Origin: Oidiodendron maius Zn | Lineage: Eukaryota > Ascomycota > Leotiomycetes > Myxotrichaceae | Direction of reading: 5' to 3' | NCBI GenBank assembly: GCA_000827325.1 | Contig: KN832875.1 | Location: 1,178,001 to 1,242,000, forward strand | DNA: 64,000 bases | Part shown: positions 12,037-21,762 of the stretch, one piece after another | How positions within the stretch are numbered: position 1 is the first letter of the stretch | Layout: each line of letters opens with the position of its first letter | Notes under the pieces: model-generated | What the model was told of the DNA's origin: nothing | The model's input: only the letters and a program-made list of their open reading frames with translations | Database searches by the model: none | Program-made: the position numbers and the translations under genes

Positions 12037-14458
12037 CTACCTCGTATTGCCGTGCAGCCCGGCAATTTCACTCCTTTCCAGATCTTGGGTATCATCTCTT
12101 GCCTCATCATCTCCTCCAAGCTCCTGCTCCACCTCGTCTGTCACAAAGCCTTCGTAGTCTTCGATACTCTTCTGAATGTGAACTTTGAATTTGATAACGT
12201 CGCCTAATAGCTTTCCTATCTCTGTGTGAAGCTCTTCTCGGAGGGCGTTTGCGCGGAGCGTTAATTGCTCATATCTAACAAGTGTTAGTACCAAAATATC
12301 GGCGTATTGAATGTCTCACATACTCAATGTTCGTGTTCATCTCCCGTTGCTCCATTAGCTGCACAGACTCTGTCAGACCTGCCCGCATCTTAGCCAACTC
12401 CTTTTCCATCTTCTCAATCTGAGCATCGGAGGCGAGTTTTTGTGTGGCTGTGACCTACTTACTATCAGTATCAATCACGTATTTTTGGATACTCTTGTCC
12501 ACTCACCTCTTTCGTCTTCTCATACTCTCCCTCTGCAGCTCTGACACGATGCTCAAGGGCTTCGACCTCACTTCTTTTGTCTTCAATAGCCTCCTTTATA
12601 CCGTTTAAAAGATCGTGGTCCATCATCATCTCGTCCATTGCGGCCGTCCGTCGCCCTGATATTTCTTTCCGCAGGGCGAGGAAATTGGCCTTGACCTGAC
12701 CGCGAAGATCCAGACTCAGGATATGTGCTGGTTGATAGCCTGTGACAGGGTCGGCTAATAGCCTGTCGCTGTCTGGGTTGCTCCCTGAATTGGAGGATAC
12801 ACCCATTTGTGAGGACGAGAAATTTGGTCCCTCGTTGACGATCACCCTTAGCTCATAATTCTTGCCTTTTGCATTCTGTGCTGTTGCAGGAATGAGGCCT
12901 ATTTGGTATCCCAGGCTGTTATACTTATCGACCATACGTTCCAGCTCTTCTAGCCTGCGGCTAGCTTCGGACTCCTTTTCTGTTACCTTCTTCTTGACCT
13001 CCTCAAGACGCTGGGAGGTGGATTCGATCCCTTTCTGAAGGCGCTCTCTTTCGGAGTTCATTCGGTCAATATCTGCCATACTGATTCCCTGGTCATCGAC
13101 TGATTTTTGTAAGTTTGACCTCTCATCCTCCGCTTCTTTTAGCTCTAGCAAAACCTTGTCAAGCTCCTCTTGCAAAAACTGGATACGGGCCTCGTATTTC
13201 TCTGCCTTCTGATTCATTCGATTATCAAACTCCTCAAACTTAACCTTATCCTCTTCCATAATCTTGAAATTGCGATCAAGAGTAGCGACATCCGCACCCG
13301 ACTTTTCAAGAGTTTCGATATCCTTTTGGAGGCGCTGGTGCTCGACCTCAAGAATTTGCATCTCATCCAGATACTTAGAATTAGATATGTCAAATTCTTT
13401 TGCCATTGCTTCGATGTGAGGTGCAAGAACACGATCTTGATCCTCATCTCCAGCATCCTCATCCATGGCCAGCCAGTCCCGATATGCACCACTGAGAAAG
13501 TCGAAGATTATTCGGTCTCCACTGACATCCACACCCGTTTCGGCGCATGCCTCGTCGTACTGGCCAGCAGTGTACGCATCCAATATTTGAGCTAGCTGCA
13601 TCATCCAGTGTAGTAGGCCAAGAAATAAATGCCATGAATTTTGAGATCCAACAGCGGAAAGTGAGCTTTTGGTGATGCTTTTGTGATATGGGTATCGGAG
13701 TTGGATCAAGATAGGAGGGACTTCTTGATCGATATTTTTCAGGAATCGATAGCTTGGATCTATGCGGTGGTAGAGCCATTGAAACATCATGTTGAAGTCT
13801 TTCTGGGTTGGTGACTTGACTATGTCCTGCTTCAGACTATATTTCATCTCCATCTCGAAGTTGTTGGCCGCCAAGTAGTCCAAGAGATCCTGACCGATCC
13901 TCATCTGGTATGTGCGGTCTTTCAGCGGCCGTGGATCTCTGGGCACACCTGCCGGCGGTGGAGCTTGTTGGAAGAAACTCTGGTGGCTCACGGCCGTATT
14001 ATATGAGGCCCGCGATCTGTAGACGCTGCTTCTTCGCTCCAATCCCTCTCCCGAGGGCTGACTCATTCCACCTGGTGCGTAGCTTTTGCGCCCGCCATTA
14101 TCTTGGAATGAGGTACGTTTAATTGATGAGATACCCATATCAGCCAAATTTGCTCCAGAGGATGCTCGTTGGAAAAGTGGTTGGTTCGGGCGAGGGGGGG
14201 CCAAAGATGCGCGAGACCCGGAAATGGATCGTGCATGTCCTACAGTGAAGGGCGCATTATTCATTCCCGATATGGAGCTCGATCGTTTTAAGGCCGAAGC
14301 AGGTTGTGGGAGATTAGAGTTATGGCTGATACCTCCGAGTGTCTATATATATGTCAGCTGGAGTTAGATTTGCGCCAGCTTGATAGACTTGAGTGTATGG
14401 ACAAGATTCTCACCTCTCGCGGGCGGCGCACAGAGAAAATACCCGTATCTTGCGACAT
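12037..14458 (-). CDS. NDC80: Kinetochore protein Ndc80/Hec1
   Basis: Microtubule-binding subunit of the Ndc80 complex at the outer kinetochore. Exons 14458-14414, 14342-12507, 12454-12324 and 12274-12037 give 749 aa. The first exon (15 codons, [15 protein letters not shown]) joins [10 protein letters not shown], as in fungal Ndc80. A basic disordered tail (Aurora-type phospho-region) is followed by a calponin-homology domain (residues about 125-275, [35 protein letters not shown]). A long coiled coil runs to the end and is interrupted by the loop region near [13 protein letters not shown]. It is divergent from PEX14. Very confident. Confidence 0.96.
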
Positions 14459-14852
14459 GCCTTTATATATTTTGCTACCAAGCGTAGTGGACGGTAATGT
14501 GATGCGCTCAAATACGACGGCCAGGAATGCTGCCTGTAGCAACGAGTAGACTAGATTCGTTGTTTTGTTGTTAAAGTTGATCAAGTCGTATTTCAAGCTC
14601 AAGCATTACTATCATAGGTGGACGTAGATAACATAGTAAACAACCTAATTAGGTTTAGTGCAGCAATGAATTTAGTCACGTGTATACTAACCTAATATGG
14701 AATGGTGGCGGCCAGTCGACTGGGGATGACAAAATTACTACACCATCACAGCTTGAGCCTCGGTTCCCGGCCATCGCCTGCCATATCTTGGGTGGCAGGT
14801 AGATGATCAAAATTACAGCAACAAAAGCATCAACGATAGCCCTGAGCTAATC
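14459..14852. promoter_or_regulatory. Divergent promoter region NDC80 / PEX14
   Basis: 394 bp between two start codons. The middle is AT-rich. No repeat or RNA gene is visible. Confidence 0.5.
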
Positions 14853-16071
14853 ATGGCGATCCGAGAAGACCTTGTCACGTCTGCAGTATGTTGCTTCCAT
14901 GGTCACCATACTAATCGTATGGGAAATCGCTAACTCAGTCAGGTTACATGTGAGAGATTACGGCCTTGCAAGTTCGCCAGTGCTGACCACACTCTATAGT
15001 CCTTCAGGATCCAAGTGTTGCTGCATCACCAGTAGAGAATAGGATAGCATTTCTTCAGTCTAAGAATCTGACACAAGAAGAAATTGATACGGCATTAGCA
15101 AGAGCGGGCGGTGAACAGGCACCGAGTTACTCAAACTATGCGCCCCAGCAAGTAGGTAGGCCACCTCAGCCGGCCTATGGGAGCTATCAACAATATCAAT
15201 GGCAGCACCCGCCACCACCTGAGGTGCCTAAAAGGGACTGGAGAGATTGGTTCATTATGGCGACGGTAATGGGAGGAGTAGGCTATGGACTCTATTTCAT
15301 GGCGAAGGTATGAGCATTTTCCACTGCGTAGAACGAAACATTACGTTAATAACATTTATGCAAAAGCGTTATGTTTATCCCATGATTGCGCCACCAACAA
15401 CGCCGCAGCTGGAGCAAGACAAGAAGGCAATCGATGAGTCATTTGAGCGGGCCTTTTCGCTGCTGGACCAGTTGGCAAAAGACACAGAGGCCCTCAAGAA
15501 TTCGGAGCAGTCACGGACAGAGAGACTGGATAGTGCTTTGGCCGAAGTCGAGAGCGTTATAGGCGAACTGAAGACGGCTAGCCGACGCAGAGACGAAGAG
15601 ACGAAGAATATTACTGACGACGTACGGAGGATTAAAGACCTGGTGCCAAAGGCTATGGAGGGCCAGAAGGAGTCGCTAGACAACAGACTCAAGGAGCTTA
15701 ACACAGAGTTGAAGAGCTTGAAGACTCTGATGGGGCAAAGAATGAATCCACCCCTAACTTCGAGCACCAGTCCCTATGCCCGCGCAGTAGGCGCTGGCAT
15801 CTCGTCGCCCACGAGCTCCAACTCGGCAAACGTTAATGGGGCCGCTCCTAGTGACGCAGCCGCACCGAAACCAGCTTCAGTGAGTAGCGGAGGGGGTGTC
15901 GAGTCCGTTGCCTCTCTTCAAGGCAGAAGTGGCAGTCCGTTCAGCGCTGGTATCCCAGCAGGAAAAGCGACGATCCCAGCGTGGCAGATGGCCGGGGGAA
16001 GCAAGAGTACTACTTCAAACCAGACGCTCGCCTCGGGGAGCGGCTCCCAGGAGGCCCCTGGTAGTGCTTAG
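14853..16071 (+). CDS. PEX14: Peroxin 14 (peroxisomal import docking factor)
   Basis: Peroxisomal membrane protein that docks the Pex5/Pex7 import receptors. Exons 14853-14885, 14943-14949, 15000-15307 and 15367-16071 give 350 aa. The second exon is only 7 nt (gttacat) and is needed to read AVTFLQDPSV. The N-terminal Pex14_N fold (residues about 4-50, with VAASPVENRIAFLQSK and LTQEEIDTAL) binds WxxxF/Y motifs of Pex5. A proline-rich stretch (HPPPPEVP) precedes the single membrane segment (WFIMATVMGGVGYGLYFMA). A coiled coil (about 125-230) and a disordered Ser/Gly-rich tail follow. Identity is certain; the microexon model rests on frame and homology. Confidence 0.95.
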
Positions 16072-16680
16072 CTCCGCAATGTGACGAGATAGGGTTCTTT
16101 GTACGGATATCTACAGCGCGCAAGGGTATTTACGTCTATCTGGGAATAGGAATGTATCAATAGGTTATATCATAGCTATACAAGTGATAACGTCTTATAC
16201 ATCAAGAATATTGGTCTTCGCCCTTCTCATCGCTCTCATTATAACTCATAACGTGCTCTGCTGTTTATCCATAACAGCAGCACTTTGCATGATCTAACGC
16301 TAGACTCCAAGAGCATCTCGCTGTAAAGCTAACGTGAATATTGTACCATACTCCTGAGTCTACTATCCCCTTCTGACTCCCCTACCTTCTCAATATCCCA
16401 CAGTTATTAAGGCTGTCTTTGTGGGGGAAAATAGAGCTCGAAGTGTTTTGTGGGGCATGAATGTGGGAGATCCTTTACCGAGGTTCATGCTCAATTTTGC
16501 TGCGTCAGGTTCTATGGCGGGGACGACATGTGAGGTACATCGTCTTGTGAACGTCTCAATCATTTTAGACTTCATTTAATAGCGGTATAATTACGAATAG
16601 AGCCCATAATAAATGACATCTCCTAGACCATATACCTTATTACACGTTTCTTTTCTCTACACCTGAACACCATTTGAACT
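16072..16680. other. Intergenic region PEX14 / hydrolase
   Basis: 609 bp, AT-rich, holding the PEX14 3' UTR and the promoter of the downstream hydrolase. A 61-codon minus-strand frame at 16390-16575 has no family features. Confidence 0.45.
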
Positions 16681-18108
16681 ATGGAACCATCGCTTCCTCT
16701 ACTGAAGGCTTTGGTTCCCAAGGTCCCGCTGATAGGGAAAACGGCGCTGTATCACACGCTTGGACTTTCGGAAAGTTCACAGCAATGGGACCTACGAACC
16801 GCCCTGGTGATAAACGTCATCCGGTCATTCGTCACGGACTCCCCTCAACCTCTTTCCAAAGTCCAGAAGCTGTCTCTGCGAGATCCCGGCATCAAGGGGA
16901 GGATATGGGTTAGCAAGGTCACGCTGCAACAGCCCGGAGAGGATGACGTTCGGCAGGCGGTTTTCGAAGCTATTGATAGCTTGAGAGAGCCGGGAGACGC
17001 TCCAGGCGGGTATCAAGAGCCTCAACTGACTGCCGTGGAGGCAGAGTGGACGGCATACAGAGCAGATGCGGCGCCAGAGTCGCCGCTTCCAGATATCTCC
17101 GAGGAAGAGAAGTACAATGCTCTGATGGCAGAAGTCTCGTCCGACATCACGGTTCTCTACTTCCACGGCGGTGCGTACTACCTCCTGGATCCAGCATCCC
17201 ACCGGCCCACGACCAAGGAGCTAGCCAAGCTCACCAAGGGCCGCTGTCTCAGCGTCAGATACCGACTGGCTCCCCAGAACCCCTTCCCCTCCGCCCTTCT
17301 CGACGCCTTGGTATCCTATCTCAACCTTCTATACCCTCCCTCGGGCTCGCTCCACGCTCCCGTGGACCCCGCCCACATTGTCTTCAGCGGCGACAGCGCC
17401 GGCGGGAACCTGTGTCTCGCCCTCCTGCAGGCCATCCTCGCGCTCCGCCGACGGGGCCGCTCGATCCTCTGGAACGGCCAGCCGCGTGACGTCCCCATAC
17501 CCGCGGGCCTCGCGCTCTGCAGTCCCTGGGCCGACGTCACGCACTCTTCGCCGTCATGCGAGGCCAATGCCAGCTACGACTACCTTCCGGCACCCAGCCG
17601 TGACGTGCAGTACCCTCCATGCGCGATCTGGCCGGCGGATCCGCCGCGCCGGCACCTGTATGCCGAGCAGTGCATGCTAGCGCATCCATTGGTGTCTCCC
17701 CTGGTGGCCAGGAGCTGGGAGGGAAGTTGTCCGATGTATATCGGCACGGGCACGGAGCTATTGACCGACGAGGATAAGGCGCTGGCGGTGCAGGTGGCGC
17801 GCCAGGGCGTGCCGGTGGTGTTTGAGGAGTATGAGGCCATGCCGCATTGTTTTGCTATGATATTGAAGAGTCTGCCTGCATCGAGTAGGTATCTTGACCG
17901 CTGGGCGGGATTTATTCGGGATGTCGTGGAGGATCCCGGGCGGGTGAAGACGAAGGGGGTGGTGGTTAAGCCGAAGACGCTGGAGGAGGAGGCTGTGGAG
18001 GTGACGGGCTTGGTTCCGTGGACGTTTGAGGAAGTGAGGGAGAGGGTGAGGGAGAAGGCAGCGCAGACAACTAGCCAGGCTGGTCCTGAGCGGTTGACAA
18101 AACTATAG
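16681..18108 (+). CDS. Alpha/beta-hydrolase of the hormone-sensitive-lipase (HSL/GDXG) group
   Basis: Carboxylesterase/lipase-fold enzyme; substrate unknown. One uninterrupted frame of 475 aa. The oxyanion-hole motif HGGAYY lies at 162-167 and the nucleophile elbow GDSAGGN at 237-243 (Ser239). The likely acid is Asp363 or Asp365 in LLTDEDKAL, and the catalytic His is 389 in MPHCFAM. RYRLAPQNPFPSALLD is a further HSL-group mark. The C-terminal 75 residues are charged and probably extend beyond the fold. No signal peptide is apparent. Unlike its neighbours it has no intron, and the part from about 17,040 on is strongly G+C-rich, with third positions mostly G or C. Steryl acetyl hydrolase-like or other roles are possible. 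Confidence 0.88.
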   Translation: MEPSLPLLKALVPKVPLIGKTALYHTLGLSESSQQWDLRTALVINVIRSFVTDSPQPLSKVQKLSLRDPGIKGRIWVSKVTLQQPGEDDVRQAVFEAIDSLREPGDAPGGYQEPQLTAVEAEWTAYRADAAPESPLPDISEEEKYNALMAEVSSDITVLYFHGGAYYLLDPASHRPTTKELAKLTKGRCLSVRYRLAPQNPFPSALLDALVSYLNLLYPPSGSLHAPVDPAHIVFSGDSAGGNLCLALLQAILALRRRGRSILWNGQPRDVPIPAGLALCSPWADVTHSSPSCEANASYDYLPAPSRDVQYPPCAIWPADPPRRHLYAEQCMLAHPLVSPLVARSWEGSCPMYIGTGTELLTDEDKALAVQVARQGVPVVFEEYEAMPHCFAMILKSLPASSRYLDRWAGFIRDVVEDPGRVKTKGVVVKPKTLEEEAVEVTGLVPWTFEEVRERVREKAAQTTSQAGPERLTKL

Positions 18109-18626
18109 TGCTTGGAGCGTGGGGGCCTGTGGTAGGGACGACTAGACTATAGATACATATATATATTGGACTTTAATGAAATGGGTTACGGATCTGATGC
18201 GTTCAGTCCTCACATTCAGGAAAGATCGGATATCCAAAATTCTGGATAAACAGTTCTGGTCCTGCAGTTGAATGCAAGTTAATATATATTTACTTTCTTT
18301 GTTCGACGGCCCATAATAAGTACGGGACTACCATCATTCAGTATGTAGATGCACATACGCGTCACCCTCTAGGTTGGTTCTATGTTCAAAAGTTGCTTGC
18401 CACTTTAGTGCGCCCCCTTTCCTAGAACATGAACATGCGATTGCTTGACAATAAAAAATCGTTCCCATGTTACCGGAAGTCCTCTTCCCGAATCCCTCTT
18501 GATGATGGTGATGGAGATGGATGGTGTCTATCAAAAAGAACGGTTTATCAAAATGATCTATTATGTAGACGCAGTGTGGGGTGCCACTTCAAGAACTCCT
18601 CAAAACAAACGCAGCCAGGTAAAAAT
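18109..18626. other. Convergent intergenic region hydrolase / ERG13
   Basis: 518 bp between two stop codons, AT-rich, with no coding features recognised. It presumably holds both 3' UTRs. Confidence 0.45.
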
Positions 18627-20168
18627 TCACGCCTTGATTGCATACTTCCGGCGGAACATGTCGTCGACGCTCTCGAGATAGTAGACGCCCTTGGCGATAG
18701 TGTCAGGGCTGCCGGATGGGGTATAGCTCTTTTGCAGGTGGGCTTTCTTGCGCAGCTCGCACATCTAGATTGGATTAGTACTGGTTCAATTTGACACGGA
18801 AAAATTTCATCATACCTCGTCATACACCTCGGGGGCGACCGTTCGGCGCGCCGCAAGTCTCTCCTTCAGGTTCAAGGTCTTCTGGATGCCATCGGTAGAT
18901 CCTTTGACTCTCAGCGAGAACAAGCTCGAGGCAAGACCGCTACCGTAGCTGAAGACGCCTATCCTCTTGCCTTGGAGATTGGCGCTGTCCACGTTGCCCA
19001 AGAGGCTGACCAGTCCCCCGTACACACTGGCGCAGTACATGTTTCCGCACATGGTGGGGACCTCAATGCTGGGCTGCACGCGCTCGACGAAGCGTTTCTT
19101 CGTCAGGCCCATGAAAGTCTTCTCCACGAGCTTATCGGTCAGCGACTTCTCGTACTCCATCTCGCGCAGCTCAGCAGGCACCTCAGCAAAGACCGAGGCG
19201 GAAGGGTTGGCGAGGTAGTCGTTGTAGAGCATGCGGGCGAAGGATTTCGAGACGAGCTTGCAGGTTGGGGCGTGGAAGGTCATATAGTCAAATCGATCAA
19301 GCGGGGTCTTAGTCTCGGCGTCCTCGTCATGATTGCCATTGGTGGCATGCCCATTGGCTAGGGCCTTCAGGGTGGCCTCCCGCTTGTTGTATGCCTTGTA
19401 GCACGCATCAACGGCTTCGGTGTAGCACCTGATCGAGAATTGGCCATCGACAATTGGGTATTCGCTGGTGAGATCTGGTTTGTAGAAGTCATATGCGTGT
19501 TGCATGTAGCTGCCCCGGAGTCCAGGTTCCACGACGATGGGAGCATTGGGGCCAATTAGCATGGCAACGGCGCCAGCTCCTCCTGTCGGGCGGGCGTTGC
19601 CCTTGGCGTAGAGAGCAATGTCCCCTGCCACGACGATAGCGTCTCGTCCGTCCCAGGCGGACGACTCAACCCAGTTGATGCTGTTGAAGACGGCATTCGT
19701 GCCACCGTAGCAGGCATTGACCGTATCCACGCCTTCAATGCTCGTGTTATCGCCAAATAACTGCATCAGGACTGACTTGACGGACTTGGATTTGTCGAGG
19801 ATGGTCTCGGTGCCTACCTCGAGGCGGCCGATGCTGTTGGTGTCGATCTGGTACTTATGGAGGAGGTTGGACAGGGCCGTGAGGGCGAACGAGTAGATAT
19901 CTGCAGGAGGCACAGTCAGACAGCAGGCTGGGGGTTCGGGAAACCGTCTCCCTACCTTCTCTGTCGTCGCAGAAGCTCATCTTGGTCTGACCGAGGCCGA
20001 TGGTATATTTGCCTTGGCTGACGCCATCGAACTTCTCCAGCTCGGCCTGGTCAACGCACTGCGGACGGAGAATGAGCAGGGCACGAGCAAGATGGCATTC
20101 GAACCTACCTGGCTCGGGAAATATATCTCAATGGCCTTGATGCCGATGTTTTGTGGACGGGAAGACAT
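18627..20168 (-). CDS. ERG13: Hydroxymethylglutaryl-CoA synthase
   Basis: Condenses acetyl-CoA with acetoacetyl-CoA to HMG-CoA, the committed early step of the mevalonate/ergosterol pathway. Exons 20168-20109, 20058-19956, 19900-18816 and 18764-18627 give 461 aa, the usual size. [20 protein letters not shown] is the canonical N-terminus. The general-base Glu is in [12 protein letters not shown] (about residue 86), the acylated Cys in [12 protein letters not shown] (about 118), and the catalytic His in FHAPTCKLV. All three introns are 50-55 nt. There is no mitochondrial presequence, so the enzyme is probably cytosolic. Upstream is a 1.6-kb promoter region with a TATA-like element and a CCAAT box. 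Very confident. Confidence 0.97.
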
Positions 20169-20337
20169 GATGGTGGGGCGGTGAAGCTATGGAGACGAGG
20201 GGTTCTGCGGCACGCGAGAAAGAAAATTGGGGAACAGAGGATGGTAGAAGGGCGGAGGAGGAATTGAGGAGAGAGAAGGGCGGCGGGCAGGAACAGAGCA
20301 GGAGTGAATGGAGAAACTCCTGGTCGCGGGGAGGGGA

Positions 20338-20350
20338 ATTTATATATTTA
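20338..20350 (-). promoter_or_regulatory. ERG13: TATA-like element upstream of ERG13
   Basis: An AT-only block (atttatatattta) 170 bp before the ERG13 start codon, standing alone in GC-rich sequence. The position suits a core promoter. Inferred from sequence only. Confidence 0.4.
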
Positions 20351-21094
20351 AGGATCCATAAAGGGGCGAGAAGGGAACAATGGTTTATCGCCAAAAGCTA
20401 GAAATTGTTGCCAGGCCCTAAGGACGCCGTCGGCCAATGACAGGGAGCTAAATCCACGCGGGCGACGGAGCCATCGTACGATTGCCGGCAGCCCCCCTGC
20501 GTGGGCATCACTTACAGTACAAGAAGTATATACAGGAAATGCTGACGCGACCTGGATGCTGCTCCGTCGGGCGATTGTCTCGTACGTTTTTTTGGGCGGG
20601 TGTTGAGGGCGGGGAGGAAGGGTATCGGGGAAGGGGGTGAGCAGCACGGAGATCGAAGGCATCCCACGCCGACGTCCTTCCTTACGGCTGGTCGTTGGGG
20701 CACCCACGCAATCAGGACAGCACGGTACTGTAGCATGAAGAGACGTGATCCTGGAGGCACCTTTCGCGCGCTCTTGCTAGGCCCCACCCATCGTCTAGTT
20801 TGGGGGGCGCTCAGTCTCGGGGATCGAAGGGTTCATGGCGGTTCCCCCGCCAGCGCGAGAGGTGGTGGCTCATCGGGAGAAATCTCGCCAGATCCGTCCA
20901 GAAACCAAGGAAATGGAGACATCGGGTTTGTTAATGCCTGAGGCATAAACACACTATCTACAAGGCACCAACTGCCCTTCCGTTTCAGGACTAGGGTTGA
21001 ATAGAATTGCCTGTTTCTGGATCAAGAAGGGCATAAAATAGCCTGGACCCCACACACGGCACAAGGGGGAGGGGAAGAGATGAGAGGGGAAGGC

Positions 21095-21151
21095 AAGAAG
21101 AAGAAGAGGAGGAGGAGGAGGAGGGGGAGGAAGAAGAAGAAGAAGAGGGGG
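21095..21151 (+). repeat. Uninterrupted purine (GA) tract
   Basis: 57 nt of A and G only, built from GAA and GGA units with near mirror symmetry. It lies 612 bp upstream of the membrane-protein start. Such tracts can form triplex (H-)DNA or act as nucleosome-free GAGA-like sites. Confidence 0.75.
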
Positions 21152-21686
21152 CGAGGACCCAATGCTCTCGACCTGTCCTGTGTAATATAGAGAGGGCATG
21201 GTGTTTCTTATGTGGATGGTGTGTTTCTCTTTGGGCCCTGACGACGGCAACTGTGCCAGCCAAGACAGCGCCAAGCACAGTACGGTCTCTTCTTGCCCCC
21301 CCTTCGCACTGTTTTTCGTACCTCGTACTCCGCTCCTACCCTCAAACCCTTCGCTTGCTGCTGCGCACCCAGGTGAACCCGCTCGCCTACCGACCTTCCC
21401 CCATCGAGCAGCCACTTACTGTATAGCCGTGCATCTGTGTGGTTGCGGTGTCAGCGACCCGGGCCAGCCAGTTTCCACCATCCACCAGCCCGTCAGTCTC
21501 CTCTGCCTCGCTCTCACCACACCACACTGCCCCCTTCAACCCATTCCACTCTCACCCTCCACCGAGCCACCCAGACGTGCCACCCCATCATCACAATTTC
21601 TCAACCTCAACCATCCCCTTCCATCCTCCCTCTGGATGCGTCGCGAGCGAGCCGCCGCTCCGCAATTGATGGTCTCGCGACAGTAG

Positions 21687-21700
21687 CCCCCCCCCCCCCC
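21687..21700 (+). repeat. Homopolymer C14
   Basis: Fourteen consecutive C about 60 bp before the start codon at 21763. Likely length-variable and prone to sequencing error. Confidence 0.8.
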
Positions 21701-21762
21701 TAGAGCACCAGGGACTCGGAAGCCAGCCCTCCTCCCCCCTTCGACAGGCGCTTCCAGTCGAT

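Larger units (their letters stand above)
20169..21762. promoter_or_regulatory. Long divergent intergenic region ERG13 / membrane protein
   Basis: 1.59 kb with no gene I can support. It holds a CCAAT (20434-20438), a TATA-like box, a 57-nt purine tract, a 14-C run and pyrimidine-rich sequence typical of fungal promoters just before 21763. The many short frames on both strands are proline/serine- or arginine-rich by composition only. The size suggests a long 5' leader for one or both genes. Confidence 0.5.

Noticed and set aside
6854-18108. A secondary-metabolite cluster built on the permease and hydrolases
   Set aside because: No polyketide, peptide or terpene synthase, P450 or pathway regulator nearby; the intervening genes are core housekeeping.
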